64,000 nt of DNA from Vibrio tubiashii (GTDB taxonomy: Bacteria > Pseudomonadota > Gammaproteobacteria > Enterobacterales > Vibrionaceae): positions 1 to 64,000 of the forward strand of contig NZ_CP117030.1 of assembly GCF_028551255.1 (NCBI RefSeq), written 5' to 3'. This document shows positions 28,029 through 36,380 of the stretch, one piece after another. The position numbers and the translations under genes are program-made. Below the pieces are notes generated by a model. That model was given only the letters and a program-made list of their open reading frames with translations, was not told where the DNA came from and did no database searches. The stretch's first letter is position 1. Every line of letters starts with the position of its first letter.

Positions 28029-29142
28029 CGTTGAAATGATTCCACAGGGAATGGTCAATGCGGGTATGCCCGTACTCCAAGAGCCTAAACGAGTAATTTC
28101 TCCGTTTGAATTTCTACCTGCTTGGTTTTTCTACACACCTGTTGTACTGCAAAGTGCGGCGTTGAGTGTCGTCCATCGAGATTGGGCACTGCCATTGATA
28201 GCCAATCCAGCCATAAAATTGAGTGGTATGGTCGGGGAGTCAAAGCACGACATTTTCACTTCTGCGGGTAAACAAACCAAAGAATGGATTCTGCCATTTA
28301 TCACTTTGACTAAAACTGATCAAAGTACTCAAGACTTACTCAGTGATGCTAAAAGCCAGCTTGATAAAGCAGAGCTAGTGTATCCGTTAGTGGCAAAGCC
28401 TGATCTGGGTTGCCGTGGGGTTGGGGTGAAACTCATTCAGTCCGATCAGCAGCTACAAAATTATATTGAAACCTTTCCTGTCTCTGGTCGTTTCTTATTG
28501 CAAGAGAAGTCGCAATACAGTGCCGAAGCTGGCGTGTTCTATGTCCGGCAGCCTGGAGAGTCGCGCGGGAAAATCATCTCTATTACTTTGAAGTATTCCC
28601 CAAGGGTGATTGGAGATGGTCATTCTACCCTGAAAGAGCTAATCGAAAAGTGTCCAAGAGCAGGCAAACTTCAGCATCTTTATCTGCCTCGCCATAGTGA
28701 ACACCTCGATCTGGTGGTTGCAGATAAGGACGAGTTTCAATTGGCATTTGCAGGTAGCCATTCTCGCGGTGCTATTTTCCGCGACGGTAACCATTTCATC
28801 ACACAAGCGCTGGAAGAAAAGTTAGATCAGATTCTCGGCGACTTTGAAGGCTTCCACTATGGTCGTCTCGATATCAAGTTCCAAGACATCCAAACCCTAA
28901 TGAATGGTGAGTGTTTCGATATCTTGGAAATCAATGGGGCGAGTAGCGAAGCCGCGCATATTTGGGATAGCGATACACCGCTAAGCGATATCTTTACTAC
29001 GCTTTTAAAACAGTACCGTTTGCTTTACCAGATTGGTTCTAAGCATAAAAAGCAAGGACACAAAACCCCGACATTGGGTGCATTACTGCAAGCTTGGCGG
29101 GAAGAGAAGCTCTTAACTCAGCTTTATCCAATGACCGATTAA
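28012..29142 (+). CDS. ATP-grasp domain protein
   Basis: A 376-aa protein. An ATP-grasp ligase domain spans roughly residues 90-350 with VAKPDLGCRGVGVKLI (ATP-binding lysine and glycine loop), FLLQEKSQYS, DGHSTLKELI and the metal-binding end FDILEINGASSEAAH. This is similar to the D-Ala-D-Ala ligase and cyanophycin-synthetase branch. The reaction would join a carboxylate to an amine; the substrates are unknown. The ATG at 28012 has AAGGG at good spacing; the one at 28006 is too close. It overlaps the dedA end by 17 bases. Confidence 0.85.
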   Translation: MTQLANVEMIPQGMVNAGMPVLQEPKRVISPFEFLPAWFFYTPVVLQSAALSVVHRDWALPLIANPAIKLSGMVGESKHDIFTSAGKQTKEWILPFITLTKTDQSTQDLLSDAKSQLDKAELVYPLVAKPDLGCRGVGVKLIQSDQQLQNYIETFPVSGRFLLQEKSQYSAEAGVFYVRQPGESRGKIISITLKYSPRVIGDGHSTLKELIEKCPRAGKLQHLYLPRHSEHLDLVVADKDEFQLAFAGSHSRGAIFRDGNHFITQALEEKLDQILGDFEGFHYGRLDIKFQDIQTLMNGECFDILEINGASSEAAHIWDSDTPLSDIFTTLLKQYRLLYQIGSKHKKQGHKTPTLGALLQAWREEKLLTQLYPMTD

Positions 29143-29165
29143 CCGCCGCGCTTAGGAAGAAAAAC

Positions 29166-29714
29166 ATGAAAAATGTAATGACACGCTTAGCGACAAATGC
29201 TCAGACGCGCCCTTCCCAAGCTGTGGTGGGATGCATTGAAACACTCAATCAAGGTTACGAGTTTTTAGAAACGCTCAGTCAGGAAGATTATGTCTTTATT
29301 GCTCAACCGCATGTGAGTAGTTCGATAGGAGAGCACTTTCGTCACTGGCTTGATTTGTTTCACGCCATCAAGCTTGATCCGCTCAAAATCGACTACAACG
29401 TTCGCCGTCGCGGACACGCGGTAGAAAGAAGCTTAGACGTCGCCAAACAGGAAATCAGAGAGCTGGTCGAGTGGCTGTTTGAATTACCGTCCAATGAACT
29501 TCACCAAGTCGTCAGCGTTGAAACGGAAGTCATGTTGTCGCAAACCCATGTCGAGGAAGTCTCTTCAACATTCGTTCGTGAGCTGACGTTTGCTGCGCTA
29601 CATGCTACCCATCATTTTGCGATGGCTAAAGTCGTTGCCTCTTTGCGTGGTGTCGACTCTGACAGCCATTTTGGCGTCGCTCCCACAACGGCAACTTACC
29701 AGAGGGCTCAATAG
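29166..29714 (+). CDS. DinB-like four-helix metalloprotein
   Basis: A 182-aa protein starting at an ATG preceded by AGGAAG. The metal-binding histidines of the DinB/YfiT fold are visible: one in SSIGEHFRHWLDLF (about residue 56) and a pair in ALHATHHFAM near residue 150. DinB-like enzymes are often thiol transferases or of unknown function; no further call is justified. It lies 23 bases after the ATP-grasp gene and two bases before the NRDE gene. Confidence 0.8.
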   Translation: MKNVMTRLATNAQTRPSQAVVGCIETLNQGYEFLETLSQEDYVFIAQPHVSSSIGEHFRHWLDLFHAIKLDPLKIDYNVRRRGHAVERSLDVAKQEIRELVEWLFELPSNELHQVVSVETEVMLSQTHVEEVSSTFVRELTFAALHATHHFAMAKVVASLRGVDSDSHFGVAPTTATYQRAQ

Positions 29715-29716
29715 GT

Positions 29717-30463
29717 ATGTGTACATTATCTTGGGTTTATCATGGCAATAATCATTACGAAGTTTACTTTAATCGAGATGAGCAACGTTCTCGCCTGCCT
29801 GCACTTGAGCCGCAAAGTGTTCTGATTGATGGTGTTCATTGTCTGATGCCGATTGATCCTGTCGGTGGTGGTAGTTGGATTTCAACCAATGAACATGGCG
29901 TCACTGTCTGTCTGCTCAACTTTTATCAAGGCATTACGCCAAATGGAGAGTTAACCAGCCGAGGTCTTATCATAAAACGACTGGCGAGCAGTTGTTCGAG
30001 CCAGACTGTCGATAGCCGCCTGCTCGATATGGATTTAAGCTCGTTTGCCCCTTTTACCGTCGTCTCTTTTGACACCAGACGCACCGCCAATGAAACCGTA
30101 CTTTGGACTTGGGATGGCGAGCAACTTAGGCGTTCTCATGCTTTTGCCCCGATAGTGTCTGCTGCGATGCACTTTGAAGAGGCGCGTCAGTATCGCCTAG
30201 AACTGTTCAATGAGTTGATCACAACCATGCCTGATCATGAAGTGGGTCGCCTGTTCCATCAAACCTATGACGCAAACTATCCGCATCTTTCACCATTAAT
30301 GGAAAGAAATGATGCGCGCACTGTAAGTTTTACCTCGGTTGTCGTGTCTTCTTCTAAACAAGAAATGAATTACCAATCTATCGACAATCATCGCAATGTT
30401 GATTTTCGCACTAGCCTAAGTTGTCTTAAAAACGACATTGTCGAACAAGGAGTTTTCAAATGA
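29717..30463 (+). CDS. NRDE-family (TANGO2-like) protein
   Basis: A 248-aa protein with the family hallmark MCTLSWVYHGNNHYEVYFNRDEQRSR at its very N-terminus (Cys2 as a possible Ntn nucleophile and the NRDE motif). GGGSWISTNEHGVTVCLLNFYQ is a second typical segment. TANGO2 homologues have been linked to haem or lipid handling in eukaryotes; the bacterial role is open. It overlaps the next gene by four bases (ATGA). Confidence 0.85.
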   Translation: MCTLSWVYHGNNHYEVYFNRDEQRSRLPALEPQSVLIDGVHCLMPIDPVGGGSWISTNEHGVTVCLLNFYQGITPNGELTSRGLIIKRLASSCSSQTVDSRLLDMDLSSFAPFTVVSFDTRRTANETVLWTWDGEQLRRSHAFAPIVSAAMHFEEARQYRLELFNELITTMPDHEVGRLFHQTYDANYPHLSPLMERNDARTVSFTSVVVSSSKQEMNYQSIDNHRNVDFRTSLSCLKNDIVEQGVFK

Positions 30464-30897
30464 AAAAGTTATTCGCCCTGCTGATCATGTTATTCAGTTT
30501 TCCTACCTTTGCTGCGGATGAGATTTATACCGGAATTTTTAGCAACAAAGCCGTTAGTGGTTATGACACCGTGGCCTACTTCACTCAGGGTAAGCCAGTG
30601 AAAGGAGATAGCAAATGGCAAACCGAATATAAAGGCGCTGACTGGTATTTCTCTTCACAAGAAAATCTCGACAAATTCAAAGCAGACCCAGATGCATACG
30701 CACCGCAATACGGTGGTTACTGTGCATGGGCGATTTCAGCCAAGAATGACTTTGCTTCATCCGATCCGAAACAGTGGGCAATCGTTGATGGCAAGCTTTA
30801 CCTTAACTATGACGCAGACGTTAAAAGCTGGTGGGACGATGACCGCACGGGTCACATCTCTACGGCTGATAAAAACTGGCCGACATTAATCCAATAA
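30460..30897 (+). CDS. Secreted YHS-domain protein
   Basis: A 145-aa protein with a signal peptide (about 18 residues, LFALLIMLFSFPTFAA). The mature part holds a YHS-like domain: AVSGYDTVAYFTQGKPVKGDSKW, then YGGYCAWAI with a Cys. Such periplasmic proteins may bind metal or haem. A CAAGGAG ribosome site overlaps the end of the NRDE gene. It sits next to a DoxX-like membrane protein, a pairing that suggests a redox task at the inner membrane (inference). Confidence 0.85.
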   Translation: MKKLFALLIMLFSFPTFAADEIYTGIFSNKAVSGYDTVAYFTQGKPVKGDSKWQTEYKGADWYFSSQENLDKFKADPDAYAPQYGGYCAWAISAKNDFASSDPKQWAIVDGKLYLNYDADVKSWWDDDRTGHISTADKNWPTLIQ

Positions 30898-30917
30898 CAA
30901 TAATAAGGACCGACCCC

Positions 30918-31370
30918 ATGAAATTTGCGCCACTAAAGCATATCCCCTCTGCCTTTATCGCCTTTGTATTTATTCAATCGCTATTCTTTAAGTTTTCTGG
31001 CTCTTACGAAACCGAGCATATTTTCGGCACTTTAGGTGAGTGGTCAGGAATTGAATGGTTTGGAGTTTATGGCGGTTACATGATTGGCTTTGCTGAGCTC
31101 ATTGCTTCTATCTTGCTGTTCACTCGATTACATGGTGTTGGAGCTGCCATGAGCGCGGGCATTATGACCGGTGCGATCTTCTTCCATCTGTTTACTCCGT
31201 TAGGTGTGGTTATGCCAGAGTTTAATGCGATGGGCGAAGTGGTGGGCAGTGACGGAGGTCTACTGTTTGGTATGGCGTGTATCGTCTGGAGTTGCGGTGT
31301 CTTCTTGTTTATTCGCGACGTTAAAACACAAGGTACATTCACTCACAGCCTGTTAGCGAAAGGAGCTTAG
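30918..31370 (+). CDS. DoxX-like membrane protein
   Basis: A 150-aa protein with four hydrophobic helices. The first carries FIQSLFFKFSGSYET, the typical DoxX/SURF4-like N-terminal pattern, and the second GGYMIGFAELIASILLF. Members are small inner-membrane proteins implicated in quinone-linked redox or sulfur metabolism. It follows the YHS gene after 20 bases with an AAGGA ribosome site, and the acyltransferase gene starts one base after its stop. Confidence 0.8.
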   Translation: MKFAPLKHIPSAFIAFVFIQSLFFKFSGSYETEHIFGTLGEWSGIEWFGVYGGYMIGFAELIASILLFTRLHGVGAAMSAGIMTGAIFFHLFTPLGVVMPEFNAMGEVVGSDGGLLFGMACIVWSCGVFLFIRDVKTQGTFTHSLLAKGA

Positions 31371-31371
31371 T

Positions 31372-33123
31372 ATGATTGATAGTCCTTTTCGATTACCGCG
31401 TAAAACACCATTTGGTATTGGAGAATCCGTCTTAGAGTGGGCGACAGGGCTTGCTACGCTCGACTCGTTGTACAAACAAGATGCTCTACCTGAAGACAGT
31501 TTTGAGTTTATGCATGAAGCCTTGGCTCGAATTGGTACCCAGTATCAGGTTGATCATGGCAGCCTTGAGAACATCCCAGTGGAAGGCTCGGTTTTAATCG
31601 TTGCCAATCACCCATTTGGTGGTATAGAAGGGATTATTCTCGCTTCTTTGATTTCTAAAGTACGCAAAGATGTCAAAGTACTGGCGAATGAGCTGCTCAA
31701 GCGCATACCAGAGCTTGATGAGTTGTTTATTGGAGTTGATGTGTTTGGTGGTGAAAAAGCCAAACGAACCAATCGACAAGCGATCAAAGAGGCCAATCAT
31801 CACTTAAAAGAAGGTGGAGTTCTGATTATTTTTCCTGCTGGTGAAGTCTCCTCGTGGCAAGCCAGTGAGAACAAGATCACCGACAAAGCGTGGAGTAAGT
31901 CAGTTGCTAAGTTTGTTAAGCATGCCGAGGCGACCACCGTTCCGCTATTCATCAATGGAATGAACAGCAAACTGTTTTATCAGGCGGGGCGAATTCATCC
32001 ATTACTCAGGACGGCGATGTTAGGTCGAGAGCTACTCAATAAATCGGGAGAAACCATCTCGGTCTCAGTGGGTAATCCTATTCCTTACAGTGAGATTAAA
32101 GACTTCGATAACGAAGAGGATATTACTCAGTACTTTCGATTAAACACCTATCTGATGGGGAGTATGGGCAACGAGCAAGCGCCGACCCTACAAGATGAGA
32201 ATGCTGAGCCTATCATTGCTCCTGTATCTGTCGAGACATTGGAAAGCGAATTGCTCGCACTAGAGTCTTATAAGCTGCTAGAGCAGGGGGATTTCGAGGT
32301 TTACTGCGCGCCAACGCCAAGCATGCCAAGCATGATGCGCGAGATTGGCCGAGTTCGGGAAGAGAGCTTTCGGGAAGTCGGGGAAGGCAGTGGACGTAGC
32401 TGTGATATTGACCAGTTTGACCAGCATTATTATCAGCTCTTTGTATGGAATAAGGCCAACCGTGATCTAGTCGGCGCTTACCGTTTGGGTTTGGTTGATG
32501 AGTTGCTTACCAAAGGTGGTATTGAAGCGCTCTACTCGACGAGCTTGTTTAAATACGATGAGGCTTTCGTTGAGAGTTTAGGTCAGTCTATCGAGTTAGG
32601 ACGCTCTGTGGTCGCAAAGCAGTATCAAAGGAACATGCACTCTCTACTTCTACTGTGGAAAGGCATTGCTGGCTTTGTTCAACGTAACCCTAAGTACACC
32701 CATTTGTTCGGCCCTGTCAGTATAAGTAATGACTATAGTCCAGTTGCACGTCAGTTAATTGCCTCAGTCATGTCCGTTCACTATTACGATGATGAAAAAG
32801 CTAAGCTGGTGGCACCGACAACGCCGCTAGAAAAAAGTGGTCAGGAATTCTGGCGACCGGATATGCTCAGCTCATTGTCCAAGTTACCTCTGTTGTCTAA
32901 AGTGTTAAGTCGTTTAGAGCAGGGTATGGGGTTACCTGTTTTGCTACGGCAGTACTTGGGGATGAATGGCAAACTGGTTTGCTTTAATGTCGACCCTGCA
33001 TTCAATTTTGCCCTAGATGGTTTGATTGTGGTTGATTTGACCACAGTTCCTGCGCGAACCTTAGGTAAATACATGGGCAAAGAGCAGGCTCAGGCTTATT
33101 TGGATTCTCATTTACCTTCATAA
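31372..33123 (+). CDS. olsF: Bifunctional acyltransferase of the OlsF type (aminolipid synthesis)
   Basis: A 583-aa fusion. The N-terminal half (about 40-270) is a PlsC-like O-acyltransferase: VANHPFGGIEGI (an NHP variant of the HX4D region), the Gly-rich IIFPAGEVSSW and VPLFINGMNSKLFY. The C-terminal half (about 300-560) is an OlsB/GNAT-like N-acyltransferase with YRLGLVDELL, ELGRSVV and LFGPVSISNDYSP. OlsF proteins make ornithine or glycine lipids in two acylation steps, and a V. cholerae homologue is known. Such lipids can replace phospholipids under phosphate limitation. The 3' end overlaps the convergent cyclase gene by 16 bases. Confidence 0.88.
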   Translation: MIDSPFRLPRKTPFGIGESVLEWATGLATLDSLYKQDALPEDSFEFMHEALARIGTQYQVDHGSLENIPVEGSVLIVANHPFGGIEGIILASLISKVRKDVKVLANELLKRIPELDELFIGVDVFGGEKAKRTNRQAIKEANHHLKEGGVLIIFPAGEVSSWQASENKITDKAWSKSVAKFVKHAEATTVPLFINGMNSKLFYQAGRIHPLLRTAMLGRELLNKSGETISVSVGNPIPYSEIKDFDNEEDITQYFRLNTYLMGSMGNEQAPTLQDENAEPIIAPVSVETLESELLALESYKLLEQGDFEVYCAPTPSMPSMMREIGRVREESFREVGEGSGRSCDIDQFDQHYYQLFVWNKANRDLVGAYRLGLVDELLTKGGIEALYSTSLFKYDEAFVESLGQSIELGRSVVAKQYQRNMHSLLLLWKGIAGFVQRNPKYTHLFGPVSISNDYSPVARQLIASVMSVHYYDDEKAKLVAPTTPLEKSGQEFWRPDMLSSLSKLPLLSKVLSRLEQGMGLPVLLRQYLGMNGKLVCFNVDPAFNFALDGLIVVDLTTVPARTLGKYMGKEQAQAYLDSHLPS

Positions 33124-34907
33124 ACCACTTGATTACGCCCTTGCTTCTTAGCGCGATAGAGATGTTTATCCGCATTCGCAAGGGCTTTTGAAAAGCTTCC
33201 ACCTTGCCAAACGCTGACACCGATACTTATTGTCAGCGCTTGATGGGATGAGGGGTCAGGAAGAGAGTCCCCCAAGAAGACTTCAATTGATTTTCGAATC
33301 CTCTCTGCAATTTGTATCCCTTTCTCTAGTTTTGTCTCTGGAAGAATCACCGTAAACTCTTCCCCTCCCATTCGACCAAAAATATCACTATGACGAATAT
33401 CTTGTTTGATTAGCGCAGTCACATTGCGCAGGACATTATCGCCGACGGCATGACCAAACTGGTCATTGACCATTTTAAAGTGATCTAAATCGAGCATAAA
33501 AACGATGGTTGTATGGTGATTCAGTGCCTCAATATCTCTGACTGCATCCATCAGAGCCCTTCGGTTAAAGATCCCTGTCAGCGGGTCATATTGAGCAAGT
33601 TTGGTTAACTGCTGCTCTTTATGGCGGATGGTCTGGGTCATTTTCTCAAAGGCGTTGAGCAGTTCACCGATTTCGTCTTTTCGCGTGGTTCGCTCTATTT
33701 TAGGGTTACCTCCTTTCGCAAGAAGGCGTATCTGCTTGCGTAAGGTAATGATTGGTTTAGCCACATAGCGGGAAACAAACAGAAATAGCAGTATGAAGAG
33801 CGTAATTGAAACCGCGATATAGATATCGACTTCTTTTCTGATGGTTTGGCTGATTCGGTTAATTTCGTCTTGGTCGACAAAAAGCACCACACTAATGCCC
33901 GTCTTACGTGATTGACTCGTGTCTAATAAAAGCGATGAAGCGATATTGGGATTGATTTCAACCGCTTGATTGGTGAGAACACCACCAAGATCTTCTCGCA
34001 TTACAGGTGCATTGCTTTGATTGAGTTTGTAGTGTGTGAGTTTGCTCTGTTCTAGGTAGCGATAACCTGTAATGAGGTGTTCATCTTTGTGACGAACAAG
34101 CGCCACGTCTACAGCATGTAGCCCCTGTTTTAGAAAACTCTGTTTTACGGCAAACAGCTGATCTTCCAATATGGTTCGATCGAGTACAACGGTATAAAAG
34201 CCGACGAGGTTGTGTTGGCAATCCAAAAGAGGACGAGAGAAAAAGTAAGTCGAGGTATCATAGATTAAGCCGAGTTTGGCAACGGTCTCATCATCAACAA
34301 TAGTCACCACAGCTTTGGGTAAATGCTTAATCTGGCGCAGCTTGATGAGCTCTTGGGTTAAGTTGCGGCTTGCTATAGAGTTTTCTTCACCTCGGATTTT
34401 AAGCTCTGAAAGTGCAGTGACCAGCTGTCTTAGCTGCTTTTCTCGTTTCGGCGCATCCAATTTCCAATCTGAAGCAGAGCGCATCAGTAGTGATAGATGA
34501 TAGCTATCGAGTAGTTGCTCGCCATTTAAGTTCTTGCGCAGCACATAGCGGTTACTAGGGTTGGCGGAAAGTGTGAACTGATTGGAATGGCCGTTGATAT
34601 CTGAAACAAAAAGGGCAGAGAAACCCGCAGAATAACTCAGCGCACTGGCGACCGAAATCGGAGAAACCGACTCTTCAATCTGGTGGCATTGCTGGAGTTG
34701 AGCGCTTATGTCGTCGAACTCGCCAAGTCGTCTTTCGGCGAAATAGCCAATATCGACGGCTACTTGGGCTGTTGCCAGTCGACTGGTTTGGTTTATGTGC
34801 TCTAGCATTAAGTTTTTGCGAGCAACAAAGTAGCCGTGACCAAACAAGAATATGCAGGCTATCAATGGGATAAACAGTAAAAAGATCTTATATCTCAGTC
34901 GGCTCAT
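33108..34907 (-). CDS. Membrane-bound diguanylate cyclase
   Basis: A 599-aa GGDEF protein. A first membrane helix (about 7-28) and a second (about 348-370) frame a large periplasmic sensor domain of the Cache type. A HAMP segment follows (about 370-425), then the GGDEF domain with active site RMGGEEF and a preceding RHSD that fits the RxxD product-inhibition site. It should make cyclic di-GMP in response to a periplasmic signal. It overlaps by four bases the substrate-binding protein gene upstream, a likely sensory partner. The stop lies inside the end of the olsF-like gene. Confidence 0.93.
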   Translation of the reverse strand: MSRLRYKIFLLFIPLIACIFLFGHGYFVARKNLMLEHINQTSRLATAQVAVDIGYFAERRLGEFDDISAQLQQCHQIEESVSPISVASALSYSAGFSALFVSDINGHSNQFTLSANPSNRYVLRKNLNGEQLLDSYHLSLLMRSASDWKLDAPKREKQLRQLVTALSELKIRGEENSIASRNLTQELIKLRQIKHLPKAVVTIVDDETVAKLGLIYDTSTYFFSRPLLDCQHNLVGFYTVVLDRTILEDQLFAVKQSFLKQGLHAVDVALVRHKDEHLITGYRYLEQSKLTHYKLNQSNAPVMREDLGGVLTNQAVEINPNIASSLLLDTSQSRKTGISVVLFVDQDEINRISQTIRKEVDIYIAVSITLFILLFLFVSRYVAKPIITLRKQIRLLAKGGNPKIERTTRKDEIGELLNAFEKMTQTIRHKEQQLTKLAQYDPLTGIFNRRALMDAVRDIEALNHHTTIVFMLDLDHFKMVNDQFGHAVGDNVLRNVTALIKQDIRHSDIFGRMGGEEFTVILPETKLEKGIQIAERIRKSIEVFLGDSLPDPSSHQALTISIGVSVWQGGSFSKALANADKHLYRAKKQGRNQVVYEGK

Positions 34908-36055
34908 TGCACTCCCAGTCGTTGATCTGGTGGAACGATGACCCCAAAATGTTTGATGACTTTTAGCTCTCCTTGTTGGTATTGCCCAAGGTACATAGGT
35001 AAGTCCAAATGATTGTCGTCTCTCAGGACGATTTTCTCTGCACCTGAATAGCGAGTCAGACCATGTAAGTTATTCATTACCTGCTGGTGAGTGGCAAGGT
35101 CGGATTTTTCTATTGCCGCCTTGAGTAGGTAGATTAAGTCGTAGTGGGCTTTGGATGAGTATGTGACTATCTCATCTTCACCATGAAAGTGCCGATACTG
35201 CTTAGTGAATTTTTTGGTGAAATCAGTTTGCAGGTCACTGAAAAAGTGTAATGGCGTATAGATGCCTTCTAATTGCTCTGTATCTACAGCGGCGAGATAG
35301 GTTTCATCGGCGGCGAAAGCGACCACTTCTATTGAGCGACTAAAAGGGTAGCGGCGAAACTGCTGAATAAACTCGAAACCATCCGTGCCAGGTAGGATAA
35401 GCATTAATACATCACTTTCAGAGGCTTCCAACCTTTCTAGAACTGGGCGGTAGTCAGTGACTCCAAACGCGGTAAATTCTACACCGGTGATCTCGCCTCC
35501 ATTAGCGTCGACAGCTTGTTTGATGCGCTGAGACATCTTATGGGGCCAGATATAGTCATAACCAAAGATAAAATACTTCTGCTGTTTCTTGGCAATAAAA
35601 TAGGGAATAACGGGGTCGATGTAATGCTCTGGAATTGAGCTGTAACATATCAAGTAGTCCTCGTAATGTCCGCCTTCATAATCGATACCATACAACATGG
35701 GAATTTGATATTTATTGGCAAGCTCACTCATTACGTAACGAGCAGAGCTGCTTACAGGCCCAAGCAAGGCATGTACGTTGTGCTGCTGGATTAGCTCACG
35801 AGTGTATGCGACGGTTTTTGCCGGATCGGTATGGTTATCTCGGACAATCAGCTCTATCTGGCGGTTATTGACGCCTCCGCCTGCATTGATTTGCTCTACT
35901 GCGAGCTGAGCCCCTTTCAGTGCTTTCTCTCCATAACCACTAAAAGTTCCGCTAAGGGGTAACACGACACCAACTTTAATTGGTGTGATGGGCTCGGTAC
36001 AGCCAAGAAAAATAAAGAGCCCAACTATCGCGAATACTCTGATGAAATGCGGCAT
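34904..36055 (-). CDS. Lipoprotein substrate-binding protein (amide/branched-chain type), orphan
   Basis: A 383-aa type I periplasmic binding protein. The lipobox is FIFLGC (Cys19). IKVGVVLPLSGTFSGYGEKALKGAQLAVEQINAGGG and ALLGPVSSSARYVMSELANKYQIPMLYG are typical of LivJ/AmiC/UrtA members. No permease or ATPase gene is near; instead it precedes a diguanylate cyclase with a four-base overlap. It may deliver a small-molecule signal (amide, urea or amino acid) to the cyclase sensor domain rather than to a transporter (inference). Confidence 0.9.
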   Translation of the reverse strand: MPHFIRVFAIVGLFIFLGCTEPITPIKVGVVLPLSGTFSGYGEKALKGAQLAVEQINAGGGVNNRQIELIVRDNHTDPAKTVAYTRELIQQHNVHALLGPVSSSARYVMSELANKYQIPMLYGIDYEGGHYEDYLICYSSIPEHYIDPVIPYFIAKKQQKYFIFGYDYIWPHKMSQRIKQAVDANGGEITGVEFTAFGVTDYRPVLERLEASESDVLMLILPGTDGFEFIQQFRRYPFSRSIEVVAFAADETYLAAVDTEQLEGIYTPLHFFSDLQTDFTKKFTKQYRHFHGEDEIVTYSSKAHYDLIYLLKAAIEKSDLATHQQVMNNLHGLTRYSGAEKIVLRDDNHLDLPMYLGQYQQGELKVIKHFGVIVPPDQRLGVQ

Positions 36056-36380
36056 GTATTACTGTCCTTAGTAAACGATTGAACATGCGTACTGGCTTTA
36101 TCCTTAATAATAATACAGTTATATGGATTCGGTCGTAAAAAGGCGGCTTTCACTCTAATCTTCACCGACTCTTGATGAAGTGATCAGAATTTGAAGTGAC
36201 TCGAAACGGTGAACTGGCTCTTGAGAGAACCGACAAAAATATTGGAAAGCAGGCGAAAGTCTAACAATTCACCTCTTCAATCTAACCTTTAATCTCCATT
36301 CATCCTGCTAGCTTTGATGTGCAAACAAAGGGATTACTCTTTGTTTGAGCAGTCAGCTGGTGAATAAAAAAGGATGAAAA
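36056..36380. other. Divergent intergenic region between binding-protein and LPMO genes
   Basis: About 325 bases without a convincing gene. It must contain the promoters for the minus-strand binding-protein/cyclase operon and the plus-strand LPMO gene. The only clear structure is an 11-bp hairpin at 36322-36347, described separately. The segment just upstream of the binding-protein start is AT-rich (TTAATAATAATACAG). Confidence 0.6.
36322..36347 (+). promoter_or_regulatory. Hairpin in the LPMO leader
   Basis: A perfect 9-bp inverted repeat, CAAACAAAG and CTTTGTTTG, which extends by a G-T and a G-C pair to an 11-bp stem with an ATTA tetraloop. It ends 33 bases before the ATG at 36381 and 20 bases before the AGGAT ribosome site. 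It could be an operator or a leader RNA hairpin; no T-tract follows, so a terminator is unlikely. Confidence 0.55.
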
